Positions 6,272 through 15,027 are shown, numbered from the stretch's first letter. The stretch is DNA of 49,627 nucleotides from Streptomyces sp. CT34 (GCF_000805335.1 NZ_KN708638.1:4604476-4654102); one strand, 5' to 3'. Notes: generated from the sequence alone by a model not told the origin. Program-made: numbers and translations.

Positions 6272-7121
6272 GTCGAGCGGGTCGGTGGTGCGGCGGATCC
6301 TGCTCGGGTCGCAGCTCCGTCGGCTGCGTGAATCGCGCGGGATAACCCGTGAAGCGGCCGGCTACTCGATCCGTGCGTCCGAGTCGAAGATCAGCCGCAT
6401 GGAGTTGGGCAGAGTGAGCTTCAAGGCACGCGATGTCGCAGATCTCCTCACGCTGTACGGCGTGGGCGACGAGCAGGAGCGCGAGGCGCTGCTCGCACTG
6501 GCCCGGGAAGCCAACGTGGCGGGCTGGTGGCACAGTTACGGCGATGTGCTGCCCGGATGGTTCCAGACGTACGTGGGGCTGGAAGGGGCGGCGTCGCTGA
6601 TCCGGGTCTACGAAGTCCAGTTCGTCCACGGGCTGTTGCAGACCGAGGAGTATGCGCACGCGGTCGTCTCGCGGGGCATGCCCGGTGCGCCGGCGGCCGA
6701 CATCCAGCGCCGGGTGGCGCTGCGCCAGGAGCGGCAGAAGCTGCTGATATCCGAGCGGGCGCCGCAGCTGCACTGCGTGCTGGACGAGGCCGCGCTGAGA
6801 CGCCCGTACGGCGGACGGGCCGTGATGCGGGGCCAGTTGAAGCATCTGATCGACATCTCCGAGCGGCCCAATGTGCGGTTGCAGGTCATGCCGTTCAACT
6901 TCGGCGGGCATGCCGGCGAGAGCGGGGCGTTCACCATGCTGCGGTTCCCGGAGTCGGATCTGTCCGACGTGATCTATCTCGAACAGCTCACCAGTGCCCT
7001 CTACTTGGACAAGGCGGAGGAGGTCGCCCAGTACGAGCGGGCGATGGCGCGGCTCCAGGAGGACAGCCCGGACCCCTCCCAGACCAGGGATCTGCTGCGT
7101 GGTCTACTCCAACTCACTTGA
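6258..7121 (+). CDS. XRE-family regulator with DUF5753 (WhiJ-like)
   Basis: A 287-residue regulator: an N-terminal HTH at about 14-70 (LGSQLRRLRESRGITREAAG, then SESKISRMELGRVSFKARDV) followed by a DUF5753 domain (WWHSYGDVLPGWFQTYVGLE, VQFVHGLLQTEEYA, RPNVRLQVMPF, SDVIYLEQLTSALYLD). This architecture matches WhiJ-type regulators that control differentiation or secondary metabolism together with DUF397 partners. The GTG start has AGGAGGG 8 nt upstream. Neighbours are the ATPase gene (divergent) and, beyond it, the DUF397 gene. Confidence 0.9.
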   Translation: MSASESSGSVVRRILLGSQLRRLRESRGITREAAGYSIRASESKISRMELGRVSFKARDVADLLTLYGVGDEQEREALLALAREANVAGWWHSYGDVLPGWFQTYVGLEGAASLIRVYEVQFVHGLLQTEEYAHAVVSRGMPGAPAADIQRRVALRQERQKLLISERAPQLHCVLDEAALRRPYGGRAVMRGQLKHLIDISERPNVRLQVMPFNFGGHAGESGAFTMLRFPESDLSDVIYLEQLTSALYLDKAEEVAQYERAMARLQEDSPDPSQTRDLLRGLLQLT

Positions 7122-7185
7122 CCCGGCAGTAGGATGACGCCGGATCAGCCCCCCGCAGAGCAGAGCCGCACAGAGTAGGGATGCC

Positions 7186-8643
7186 ATGTCCTTCTTCGCA
7201 GACCTGGCCTACCAGTTCATCGACGGTGAATGGCGGGCCGGCAGCGGCTCGTGGGACATCATCGATTTCAACCCCTACGACCAGGCGAAGCTGGCGTCGA
7301 TCACCGTCGCCGGCGTGGACCAGGTCGACGAGGCGTACCGCGCCGCCGAACGGGCGCAGCGCGACTGGGCCCGGAGGAATCCCTACGAGCGGCGAGAGGT
7401 CACCGAGCGGCTGCTGCGGCTGATCGAGGAGCGCGAAGCGGAGATCATCGAGGCGCTCGTCCTCGAACTGGGCGGCACCCGCAGCAAGGCCGCCTACGAG
7501 GTCCGGCTCGCCAAGGAGTTCGTGCGCGAGGCGATACAGCTCGCGCTGCGGCCCCAGGGCCGGATACTGCCCTCGCCGGTGGACGGCAAGGAGAACCGCG
7601 TCTACGGCCTGCCGGTCGGCGTCATCGGCGTGATCAGCCCGTTCAACTTCCCGTTCCTGATCTCCATGAAGTCGGTGGCGCCGGCGCTGGCGCTCGGCAA
7701 CGCCGTGGTGATCAAGCCCAACCAGAACACCCCGATCACCGGCGGCGGGCTGATCGCCAAGCTCTTCCAGGACGCCGGGCTGCCGGACGGGCTGCTCAAC
7801 GTACTCGTCACGGACATCGCGGAGATCGGTGACGCGTTGATCGAGCACCCGGTGCCGCGGGTGATCTCGTTCGCCGGGTCGGACAAGGTCGGCCGGCATG
7901 TGGCGGCGGTCAGCGCCGGGCACTTCAAGCGGGTGATTCTCGAACTCAGCGGCAACAGCGCGCTGATCGTCATGGACGACGCCGATATCGACTACGCCGT
8001 GGACGCCGCCGTCTTCAGCCGGTTCGTCTACCAGGGGCAGGTCTGCATGGCGGCCAACAGGGTGCTGGTGGACCGCGCCGTGGAGGCCGAGTTCACCGAG
8101 AAGTTCGTGGCCAGGGTGGCGGCGCTGCGGACCGGCGATCCGCGCGATCCGCGGACCCAGATAGGCCCGCTGATCAACGGGTTCCAGGCGGAGGCGCTGA
8201 CCTCGCTGGTCGACCGGGCGGTCGCCGAGGGGGCCACGGCGCTGCTGCGCGGGCGTACGGACGGCAACCTCGTCGAGCCGAGCGTGCTGGCCGGGCTGCC
8301 CGCGGACTCCGGGCTGCACGGTCAGGAGATCTTCGGTCCGGTCGTCCTGCTGGTGTCGTTCGACGGGGAGGACGAGGCGGTGCGGATCGCCAACGACTCG
8401 CCCTACGGGCTCAGCGGGGCGGTGCACACCGCCAATGTGGAGCGCGGGGTGCGGATCGCCCAGCGGATAGAGACCGGGATGGTCCACGTCAACGACGGGA
8501 CGGTCCACGACGAGCCGCAGGTGGCGTTCGGCGGGGAGAAGTTCTCCGGGGTGGGGCGGCTGAACGGGGAGTCCACGATCGAGGCGTTCACGACGCAGAA
8601 GTGGGTGTCCATCCAGCACGGGCGGTCCCACTTCCCCCTCTGA
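7186..8643 (+). CDS. NAD(P)-dependent aldehyde dehydrogenase
   Basis: A 485-residue aldehyde dehydrogenase oxidising an aldehyde to its acid. The family landmarks are present: IGVISPFNFPFLISM (cofactor domain), VVIKPNQNTP, FAGSDKVGRHVA, catalytic Glu in VILELSGNSALIV, catalytic Cys in YQGQVCMAANRVLVD, and EIFGPVVLLVSF. The pattern resembles benzaldehyde/vanillin dehydrogenase-type enzymes, but the substrate cannot be fixed from sequence. It follows the XRE gene by 64 bp on the same strand. Confidence 0.9.
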   Translation: MSFFADLAYQFIDGEWRAGSGSWDIIDFNPYDQAKLASITVAGVDQVDEAYRAAERAQRDWARRNPYERREVTERLLRLIEEREAEIIEALVLELGGTRSKAAYEVRLAKEFVREAIQLALRPQGRILPSPVDGKENRVYGLPVGVIGVISPFNFPFLISMKSVAPALALGNAVVIKPNQNTPITGGGLIAKLFQDAGLPDGLLNVLVTDIAEIGDALIEHPVPRVISFAGSDKVGRHVAAVSAGHFKRVILELSGNSALIVMDDADIDYAVDAAVFSRFVYQGQVCMAANRVLVDRAVEAEFTEKFVARVAALRTGDPRDPRTQIGPLINGFQAEALTSLVDRAVAEGATALLRGRTDGNLVEPSVLAGLPADSGLHGQEIFGPVVLLVSFDGEDEAVRIANDSPYGLSGAVHTANVERGVRIAQRIETGMVHVNDGTVHDEPQVAFGGEKFSGVGRLNGESTIEAFTTQKWVSIQHGRSHFPL

Positions 8644-8796
8644 GGCCGCCGCGCCGACGGCATCGGGGAGCCCTGGACGGCGGGGCAGCCGCGTACCGGT
8701 GGCCGGGTGCGGGCGACCCGGGAGAGCCGGGCGCCGGTCCCGGAGCGTGGCGTCCTAGGCTGACGGCAGGGACGCGCGCGAGGGATTGAGGAGACG

Positions 8797-9495
8797 ATGT
8801 CGGCGATCCGGCTGCTGGTGCTGGGGGCCGTGCGGCAGCACGGCCGGGCGCACGGCTATCAGGTGCGCAACGACCTGGAGTACTGGGGCGCCCACGAGTG
8901 GTCCAGCGCCAAGCCGGGGTCGATCTACCACGCGCTGAAGCAGATGGCGAAGCAGGGGCTGTTGCGCGCCCATGACATCGCGCCCAGCACCGCCGGCGGG
9001 CCCCCCCGTACCGAGTACGAGCTGACCGCGGCGGGCGAGGCCGAGTACTTCACGCTGCTGCGGGCGGCGCTGGCGCAGCGGGATCCGAAGACCGATGTGC
9101 TGAGCGCCGGTCTCGGCTTCATGGTGGACCTGCCGCGGGACGAGGCGGTGGCGCTGCTCGGGGAGCGGGTGCGGGCGCTTGCCGAGTGGCGGTCCACGGT
9201 CACCTCGTACTACACGCCCGAGGGCGGGACCGGACCGCTCGGCCACATCGGCGAGATCATGAACATGTGGGTGCACTCGGCGGACAGCGGTGCGGAGTGG
9301 ACGCGGGGGCTGATCGCGCGGATCGAGGGCGGCGCCTATGTCTTCGCGGGCGAGGGGGAGCCGTTCAGGGGGGTGCTCGCGGAGGGGCAGGAGAACCCGT
9401 ACGCGATCGGGGGCGAGACCGGGGGCGCCGGGGGCGACGAGGACGCGGGCGGGGTGTGTCAGAGCCTGCCCCGATCCGCTGCTGACCCGACCTAG
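8797..9495 (+). CDS. PadR-family transcriptional regulator
   Basis: A 232-residue PadR protein: N-terminal winged helix (IRLLVLGAVRQHGRAHGYQV, PGSIYHALKQMAKQGLL, then RTEYELTAAGEAEYFTLLR) and a helical C-terminal half for dimerisation (about 95-185). A Gly/Glu-rich tail ends the protein. It lies between the aldehyde dehydrogenase (same strand) and glutamate decarboxylase (convergent), and its TAG stop shares the palindrome CTAG with the decarboxylase stop. Confidence 0.88.
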   Translation: MSAIRLLVLGAVRQHGRAHGYQVRNDLEYWGAHEWSSAKPGSIYHALKQMAKQGLLRAHDIAPSTAGGPPRTEYELTAAGEAEYFTLLRAALAQRDPKTDVLSAGLGFMVDLPRDEAVALLGERVRALAEWRSTVTSYYTPEGGTGPLGHIGEIMNMWVHSADSGAEWTRGLIARIEGGAYVFAGEGEPFRGVLAEGQENPYAIGGETGGAGGDEDAGGVCQSLPRSAADPT

Positions 9496-10907
9496 TGGTG
9501 GAACGCGGTGGCGACGTTCTCCGGGCGGTTCAACGGGCCGGGCTGACGGCGGAGTTCGGGCAGCAGGCTCTCCAGGTCCGCGAGGAAGAGGTCGGCGAGG
9601 TCCTGGGAGAAGCCGTTGCGGCAGACGATGCGGAGGACGGAGAGGTCCTCGCGGTGCGGCGGGAAGGTGTAGGCGGGGAGCAGCCAGCCGCGCTCCTTCA
9701 TCCGGCGGGACACGTCGAAGACGTCGAAGGCGGTGACACCGTCCGCGGTCGTGAAGGCGAAGACCGGCAGCTGGTCGCCCCGGGTGAGCAGCCGGAAGTC
9801 GCCCGGCGCGGCGATCCGTTCGGCCAGCGAGCGGGCCACGTCGCGGGTGGCCTGCTGTACGGCGCGGTAGCCCTCCCTGCCCAGCCGCAGGAAGGTGTAG
9901 TACTGGGCGGCGACCTGGGCGCCGGGCCGGGAGAAGTTGAGGGCGAAGGTCGGCATGTCGCCGCCCAGGTAGTTGACGCGGAAGACCAGCTCCTCGGGGA
10001 GCGCGGCCTCGTCCCGCCACAGGGCCCAGCCGACGCCGGGGTAGACCAGGCCGTACTTGTGGCCGGAGGTGTTGATGGAGGCGACCCGGGGGAGCCGGAA
10101 GTCCCAGACCAGCTCGGGGTCGAGGAACGGGGCGATCATGGCGCCGGACGCGCCGTCCACGTGGACCGGGATGTCCAGCCCGGTGCGCTCCTGGAGGGCG
10201 TCGAGCGCCGCGCAGATCTCCGCCACCGGCTCGTACGACCCGTCGAAGGTCGACCCGAGGACGGCCACCACGCCGATGGTGTTCTCGTCGCAGAGCGCGG
10301 CTGCGGAGGCCGCGTCGAGGTGGAAGCGGTCGCCCTCCATGGGGACCTGGCGGGCCTCGACCTCCCAGAAGGTGCAGAACTTCTCCCAGCAGACCTGGAC
10401 GTTGGCGCCCATGACGAGGTTGGGGCGGGCGGTGGCGGGATAGCGGTCCGCGTTGCGCCGGGACCAGCGCCGTTTGAAGGCCATCCCGGCGAGCATGCAG
10501 GCCTCGCTGGAGCCGGTGGTCGAGCAGCCGACGGTGGTGGACGGGTCGGGCGCGTGCCAGAGGTCGGCGAGCATGGCCACACAGCGCCGCTCCAGTTCGG
10601 CGGTGAGCGGGTACTCGTCCTTGTCGATCATGTTCTTGTCCCGGCACTCCGACATCAGGATGCCGGCCTGCGGTTCCATCCACGTGGTGACGAAAGTGGC
10701 CAGATTGAGCCGGGAGTTGCCGTCCAGCATCAGCTCGTCGTGCACGAACTGGTAGGCGGTGTGCGGGGCCACGGGGCCCTCGGGCAGGGTGTGCCGCGGC
10801 GGAGAGGTGTCCATGCCGGCGACCGGGTCGGCCTCGCCGTAGAAGGGGTTGACCGGGCGCGCCTGGCGCGAGCGGTCGCGGTCGGAGGCGCCTTTGTGGA
10901 GAGTCAT
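9492..10907 (-). CDS. gad: glutamate decarboxylase (PLP-dependent)
   Basis: A 471-residue group II decarboxylase converting glutamate to GABA and CO2, usually serving acid tolerance or GABA metabolism. Visible landmarks are the substrate-binding GCSTTGSSEACMLAGMAFK, the PLP-ring Asp251 in VHVDGASGA, and Lys284 in SGHKYGLVYPG, which forms the Schiff base. The length fits the bacterial GadB family. It begins 16 bp after the wrbA-like gene on the same strand and has no good Shine-Dalgarno, so coupling with wrbA is likely. Confidence 0.93.
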   Translation of the reverse strand: MTLHKGASDRDRSRQARPVNPFYGEADPVAGMDTSPPRHTLPEGPVAPHTAYQFVHDELMLDGNSRLNLATFVTTWMEPQAGILMSECRDKNMIDKDEYPLTAELERRCVAMLADLWHAPDPSTTVGCSTTGSSEACMLAGMAFKRRWSRRNADRYPATARPNLVMGANVQVCWEKFCTFWEVEARQVPMEGDRFHLDAASAAALCDENTIGVVAVLGSTFDGSYEPVAEICAALDALQERTGLDIPVHVDGASGAMIAPFLDPELVWDFRLPRVASINTSGHKYGLVYPGVGWALWRDEAALPEELVFRVNYLGGDMPTFALNFSRPGAQVAAQYYTFLRLGREGYRAVQQATRDVARSLAERIAAPGDFRLLTRGDQLPVFAFTTADGVTAFDVFDVSRRMKERGWLLPAYTFPPHREDLSVLRIVCRNGFSQDLADLFLADLESLLPELRRQPGPLNRPENVATAFHH

Positions 10908-10923
10908 CTGAGGGGGATACCCG

Positions 10924-11547
10924 TCAACTCGCAGGGGAAAGACCGGCTTTGATGGCTTTGGTGAGTTTCACGACACGTTCCGCCTGGATCCGGGCGGCGG
11001 TACGGGCGTTCGCGTCGACCGGGGTGTCCGGGCCGCCGACGTGCGAGGTGCCGTAGGGGTTGCCGTCGGTGAACTTCGCCGGGTCCGTGTAGCCGGGGGC
11101 GACGAGGATGCCGCCGAAGTGGTGGACGGAGTGGTAGAGCGCGAGGAGGGTGGACTCCTGGCCGCCGTGCGCGGTGGCGGAGGCGGTGAAGCCGCTGTAG
11201 ACCTTGTCGGCCAGCCTGCCCTGCTGCCAGAGGCCGCCCAGGGTGTCGATGAACTGCTTGAGCTGGGAGGTGACGTTGCCGAAGCGGGTGGGGGAGCCGA
11301 AGACCACCGCGTCCGCCCAGAGCATGTCCTCGTGGGTCGCCTCCAGGATGTCGGCGGTGGCGGTGGTGTTCGCGGCCCAGGCCGGGTTGGCGTCGATGGC
11401 GCTCTGGGGGGCGAGTTCGGCGGTCCGGCGCAGGCGCACGTCGGCGCCCGCGTGCTCGGCGGCGTCCGCGATCAGGCGGGCCAGCTCGGCGATGGTGCCG
11501 GTCGCGGAGTAGTAGATGACCGCGACGTTCACATCGTGCGTGGGCAT
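10924..11547 (-). CDS. wrbA: WrbA-like NAD(P)H:quinone oxidoreductase
   Basis: A 207-residue flavodoxin-fold quinone reductase that binds FMN and makes two-electron reductions of quinones. The FMN phosphate loop is VIYYSATGTIAELA; the WrbA signatures are FGSPTRFGNVTSQLKQFID, SGFTASATAHGGQESTLLAL and PYGTSHVGG. An in-frame ATG two codons upstream (11553) is possible. It sits first in a probable two-gene unit with glutamate decarboxylase. Confidence 0.92.
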   Translation of the reverse strand: MPTHDVNVAVIYYSATGTIAELARLIADAAEHAGADVRLRRTAELAPQSAIDANPAWAANTTATADILEATHEDMLWADAVVFGSPTRFGNVTSQLKQFIDTLGGLWQQGRLADKVYSGFTASATAHGGQESTLLALYHSVHHFGGILVAPGYTDPAKFTDGNPYGTSHVGGPDTPVDANARTAARIQAERVVKLTKAIKAGLSPAS

Positions 11548-11787
11548 GGGCACACCTCCTGGAACCCGACAATAGGGGCATAGGGGGTGTATGGCCTCCA
11601 GGGTTCGCCCAGTGGAAGCGCGGGGGCGTGCGAGGGGCGGGCGGGCGCCGCGCGACCGTTCGTGCGGCCGGCTACGCGACCGGCCGTGCCATCGGGGCGC
11701 GCGACCGGCCGGGCCACAGGGTGCGTGAGCGGGCCGCGGTGGTGCGGCCCGGTGCGGGCGTGGTGCGGCCCGGTGGCGTGCGGCGGT

Positions 11788-12552
11788 TCAGCTCGCGGTG
11801 GCCAGCGACAGCTTCGCCGCGAAACCGAGGAAGGCGGCGCCGGCGCCCGCGGACAGGCCGGCCGTCAGCCGCCTGCGGCGCCGGAAGGTGGTCGCCAGGA
11901 ACGTCCCGCTGAAGATCAGCAGCGAGAGATAGCTGAGGCTGAACAGCTGCGCCCAGGCGCCGAGGGCCAGAAACGACAGCACCGGGTGGGCGTAGGACGG
12001 GTCCACGAACTGCACGAAGAAGGAGATGAAGAAGAGGATCGCCTTCGGGTTGAGCAAGCTCACCACCAGCGCCCGGCGGAAGGGCCGTTCGGCGGTCTCC
12101 TTGGCGGCCTCCTTTGTGGCCGGGGCCGCCGGGGCCGCCGGGGTCGGGGTGCCGGGTGTGGTCGCGCCGTCCCGGGTCGCCACGGCCGCCTCCTGGGTCA
12201 CCGCGGCCCCGGTCGTGCCGGCGTCCCGTGCGGCCCTGCGGTCCCGACCGCCGCGCCACAGGGACCAGGCGCCGCGCAGCATCCCGACGGCCAGCCACGT
12301 GAGGTAGCCCGCGCCGGCGAACTTCACGATGCCGAAGAGCAGCGGACTGGCCTTCAGCAGCGAGGCCACCCCGCCCGCCGACAGCGTCATCAGCACCGTG
12401 TCGCCGCACAGCACGCCCGCCGCGGCGCGGTACGCCACCCGCCGGCCGCGCCGCGCGGCGACCGAGACGACGTAGAGCGAATTCGGGCCCGGCAGCAGAA
12501 TGATCAGTGCCAGGCCGGCCAGATACGTGGACAGATCCGTTATTCCGAGCAT
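11788..12552 (-). CDS. LysE/RhtB-family amino acid exporter
   Basis: A 254-residue integral membrane exporter. The family start MLGITDLSTYLAGLALIILL with PGPNSLYVV is followed by about six predicted helices, ending with LSFLALGAWAQLFSLSYLSL and a basic loop FRRRRRLTAG. Between helices 3 and 4 is an unusual Ala/Thr/Pro-rich insertion (about residues 98-142) not typical of RhtB proteins, probably a cytosolic linker. An upstream ATG (12594) would add 14 unconvincing residues. It is divergent from tipA. Confidence 0.87.
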   Translation of the reverse strand: MLGITDLSTYLAGLALIILLPGPNSLYVVSVAARRGRRVAYRAAAGVLCGDTVLMTLSAGGVASLLKASPLLFGIVKFAGAGYLTWLAVGMLRGAWSLWRGGRDRRAARDAGTTGAAVTQEAAVATRDGATTPGTPTPAAPAAPATKEAAKETAERPFRRALVVSLLNPKAILFFISFFVQFVDPSYAHPVLSFLALGAWAQLFSLSYLSLLIFSGTFLATTFRRRRRLTAGLSAGAGAAFLGFAAKLSLATAS

Positions 12553-12630
12553 GGCCGGAAGGATGCCACCGGGTGTCCGGTGCCTCACCGGCATTTCAGG
12601 ATCCGGACCGCCGCAGCCGGCTGCCCGCCC

Positions 12631-12688
12631 GTATCCGTATCGGTATCCCCACATCCCTACGGCGTATCCGTTTCCGTATCCGTACGGC
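12631..12688. repeat. GTATCCGTAT-type short repeats upstream of tipA
   Basis: Seven GTATC/GTTTC-type hexamer variants (CGTATC, GGTATC, CGTTTC) recur in about 58 bp between the LysE gene and the tipA operator. Their role is unknown; they may be simple-sequence expansion. Confidence 0.5.
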
Positions 12689-12697
12689 CGGCCGGGC

Positions 12698-12728
12698 TTG
12701 CACCTCACGTGGCGTGAGGACCCATCGT
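12698..12728 (+). promoter_or_regulatory. tipA-type promoter and operator
   Basis: TTGCAC (-35, 12698-12703) overlaps the perfect inverted repeat CCTCACGTGGCGTGAGG (12703-12719), followed by CATCGT (-10, 12723-12728) at 19-bp spacing. From memory this closely matches the S. lividans ptipA arrangement, where the long spacer needs TipAL to twist the DNA, as MerR activators do. Confidence 0.85.
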
Positions 12729-12762
12729 GAAGCGCGTACCGACGACCGACGAGGGAGCGGAA

Positions 12763-13521
12763 GTGAGCTATTCGGTAGGGCAGGTCGCCGGTTTCGCCGG
12801 GATCACGGTGCGCACCCTGCACCACTACGACGAGATCGGGCTGCTGGTGCCCAGCGAGCGCAGCCACGCGGGGCACCGCCGGTACGGCGACCACGACCTG
12901 GACCGGCTCCAGCAGATCCTGTTCTACCGCGAGCTCGGCTTTCCGCTCGACGAGGTGGCGGCCCTCCTGGACGACCCGGACGCGGACGCGCAGGAGCACC
13001 TGCGGCGCCAGCACGACCTGCTGACCGCGCGGATCGGCAAGCTCCAGGAGATGGCCGCCGCCGTCGAACACGCGATGGAGGCACGCAGAATGAACGTACG
13101 GCTCACCCCGGAGGAGAAGTTCGAGGTCTTCGGGGACTTCGACCCCGACCGGTACGCCGCGGAGGTGGCGGAGCGCTGGGGCGGCACCGACGCCTACGAG
13201 GAGTCGCAGCGGCGGACGGCCGCGTACACCAAGGACGACTGGAAGCGGCTGGGGGCGGAGTTCGACGCCATCCACCGCAAGATGGCCGACCTGCTGGCGC
13301 AGGGTGTGCCGGCGGACTCCGAGGCGGCGATGGACGTCGCGGAGGAGCACCGCCGGTTCATCGGGGGCGCCTACTACGACTGCACCTACGAGATCCACAC
13401 CGGGCTCGGGGAGATGTACGTCGCGGACGAGCGGTTCACCGCCACGTACGAGGCGATCCGGCCCGGTCTGGCGGTCTACATGCGCGACGCGATGCTGGCG
13501 AACGCGGTCCGGCACCTGTGA
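12763..13521 (+). CDS. tipA: TipAL-like MerR-family thiopeptide-responsive activator
   Basis: A 252-residue protein matching TipAL: MerR winged helix (SYSVGQVAGFAGITVRTLHH), dimerisation coiled coil around 75-109, and the TipAS ligand domain from residue 110 (LTPEEKFEVFGDFDPDRYA, then YYDCTYEIHTGLGEMYVADE). In S. lividans this domain binds thiostrepton-type antibiotics covalently through a cysteine; the Cys in YYDCTYEIH is a candidate. GTG 12763 is chosen because GAGGGAG precedes it and it lies downstream of the tipA promoter; a GTG at 12727 falls inside the -10. It probably activates itself. Confidence 0.92.
   Translation: MSYSVGQVAGFAGITVRTLHHYDEIGLLVPSERSHAGHRRYGDHDLDRLQQILFYRELGFPLDEVAALLDDPDADAQEHLRRQHDLLTARIGKLQEMAAAVEHAMEARRMNVRLTPEEKFEVFGDFDPDRYAAEVAERWGGTDAYEESQRRTAAYTKDDWKRLGAEFDAIHRKMADLLAQGVPADSEAAMDVAEEHRRFIGGAYYDCTYEIHTGLGEMYVADERFTATYEAIRPGLAVYMRDAMLANAVRHL
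13090..13521 (+). CDS. TipAS: internal in-frame translation start of tipA
   Basis: ATG 13090 (residue 110 of TipAL) has a GGAGG at 13077-13081 with 8-nt spacing, so it can be translated separately to give the 143-residue ligand-binding domain alone. In S. lividans the short form TipAS is made in excess and sequesters thiopeptides. The internal signal is visible here; production is inferred. Confidence 0.7.
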   Translation: MNVRLTPEEKFEVFGDFDPDRYAAEVAERWGGTDAYEESQRRTAAYTKDDWKRLGAEFDAIHRKMADLLAQGVPADSEAAMDVAEEHRRFIGGAYYDCTYEIHTGLGEMYVADERFTATYEAIRPGLAVYMRDAMLANAVRHL

Positions 13522-13555
13522 GGTGAGTGCGGGGGCGTCTCCGCGGCCGGCGAGG

Positions 13556-13659
13556 CCGCACTCGGGGGCCGGGGAGCGCCGCACTCGCGGGGCCGGGGAG
13601 GGCCGCTCTCGCGGGGCCGGGAGTGCCGCTCTCGGGGGCCGGGGAGTGTCGCTCTCCGG
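13556..13659. repeat. tandem GC-rich repeat, four to five units of about 23 bp
   Basis: Units of the form CCGCNCTCGSGGGCCGGGGAG recur head to tail in the gap between tipA and the convergent ybjQ-like gene. No coding potential is supported. Confidence 0.75.
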
Positions 13660-13686
13660 CCCGCACGGCCGCCACGGACGGTCCGG

Positions 13687-14052
13687 TCAGCTCATGGGGG
13701 CCAGGACCACGGCCGTGCCGTAGGCGCACACCTCGGTTCCGACGTCGGCGGCCTCGGTGACGTCGAAGCGGAACATCAGCACCGCGTTCGCACCCCGGGA
13801 GCGGGCCTGCTCCACCAGCCGCTCCATGGCCTGGTTGCGGGTCTCGACGAGGGTCTTGGTCAGGCCGCGCAGCTCGCCGCCGATCATCGACTTCAGGCCG
13901 GCGCCGATCTGGCTGCCGAGGTGCCGCGAGCGGACGGTGAGGCCGAAGACCTCGCCGATCACCTGCGTCACGTGGAATCCGGGGACGTCGTTCGTGGTGA
14001 CCACCAGGACGTCCGATGACTGCTGTCCCCCGCCGTACTCCTCGATGCCCAT
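13687..14052 (-). CDS. YbjQ/UPF0145 family protein
   Basis: A 121-residue protein of the YbjQ (DUF74) family: LVVTTNDVPGFHVTQVIGEV, GLTVRSRHLGSQIGAGLKSM, GGELRGLTKTLVETRNQAME, RGANAVLMFRFDV. The family forms pentameric rings in solved structures; its biochemical role is unknown. GAGGAGG lies just upstream of the ATG. It stands alone, convergent with tipA. Confidence 0.88.
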   Translation of the reverse strand: MGIEEYGGGQQSSDVLVVTTNDVPGFHVTQVIGEVFGLTVRSRHLGSQIGAGLKSMIGGELRGLTKTLVETRNQAMERLVEQARSRGANAVLMFRFDVTEAADVGTEVCAYGTAVVLAPMS

Positions 14053-14307
14053 GATCCGCACCTCCTCGCGGCCAGCATCACCCGGGACGGCGGGGGCGGC
14101 CAGCGGCCGGGCGCGGTCGGGTGGCGGGCGCGGATCCGCGGGGGCGGGGCGCCGGAGCCCGGGGTTCCGCGGGCTCCTGGTCCTCCGGCTGGAACCACGA
14201 GGCGGCATAGTCCGTTGATAGCTTTGGGCCGCACACCGCGCCTGCACCCCCGCTTTTGCTCGTCGCACCGCGCGACCCGGCGCCCTCGACCCAGGAGCCC
14301 TCACCCC

Positions 14308-15027
14308 GTGAACAACCTCGCGCTCGGACCCCAGTGGCTGGACCCGGACTATCTCCTTCAGACATTCGGTCTGGTCGGCCTCCTGTTCATCGTCTTCGCC
14401 GAGTCCGGCCTGCTGATCGGCTTCTTCCTGCCGGGTGACTCGCTGCTGTTCACGACCGGGCTGCTGGTGACGACGGGGAAGCTGGACACCCCGCTGTGGG
14501 CGGTGTGCCTCCTGGTGGTGCTGGCCGCCGTCCTGGGCGACCAGGCCGGCTACCTCTTCGGGCGCAAGGTCGGCCCGTCGCTCTTCAAGCGGCCCGACTC
14601 CCGGCTCTTCAAGCAGGAGAACGTCGAGAAGGCGCATCTCTTCTTCGAGAAGCACGGCCCGAAGTCGCTGATCCTGGCCCGCTTCGTGCCGATCGTGCGG
14701 ACGTTCACGCCGATCATCGCCGGGGTGAGCCGGATGAACTACCGCTCCTTCATCACCTTCAACCTCATCGGCGGTGCGATGTGGGGCGCCGGGGTGACGC
14801 TGCTGGGCGCCGCGCTGGGCAATGTCCCGTTCGTGCACAAGAACATCGAGCTGATCCTCGTGGCGATCGTGCTGGTCTCCGTGGTCCCGATCGTCATCGA
14901 GTACCTCCGGGCGCGCGGCAAGGCGGCGAAGGAGCCGGCGGGCGCGGTCGTCCGCCCGGCGGGGGGCCCGGACCGGCCCCTGGGCGCCCCGGCCGACGGC
15001 CGCCGCGGGCGGCACGCCAAGCGCTGA
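14308..15027 (+). CDS. DedA-family membrane protein
   Basis: A 239-residue DedA/VTT-domain protein with several membrane segments and the family motifs FAESGLLIGFFLPGDSLLFT, GDQAGYLFGRKVG, and FVPIVRTFTPIIAGVSRMNY. DedA proteins are lipid scramblase or flippase-like (undecaprenyl phosphate or phospholipid recycling) and support envelope homeostasis. GTG 14308 follows AGGAG and begins at VNNLALGPQWLDPDYLL, as in related proteins. The tail after residue 205 is basic and low-complexity. Confidence 0.9.
   Translation: MNNLALGPQWLDPDYLLQTFGLVGLLFIVFAESGLLIGFFLPGDSLLFTTGLLVTTGKLDTPLWAVCLLVVLAAVLGDQAGYLFGRKVGPSLFKRPDSRLFKQENVEKAHLFFEKHGPKSLILARFVPIVRTFTPIIAGVSRMNYRSFITFNLIGGAMWGAGVTLLGAALGNVPFVHKNIELILVAIVLVSVVPIVIEYLRARGKAAKEPAGAVVRPAGGPDRPLGAPADGRRGRHAKR

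Noticed and set aside
12727..12762. Upstream GTG start for TipA
   Set aside because: It lies within the -10 of the tipA promoter, so it could not be on the main transcript; GTG 12763 has a ribosome-binding site and the family N-terminus.
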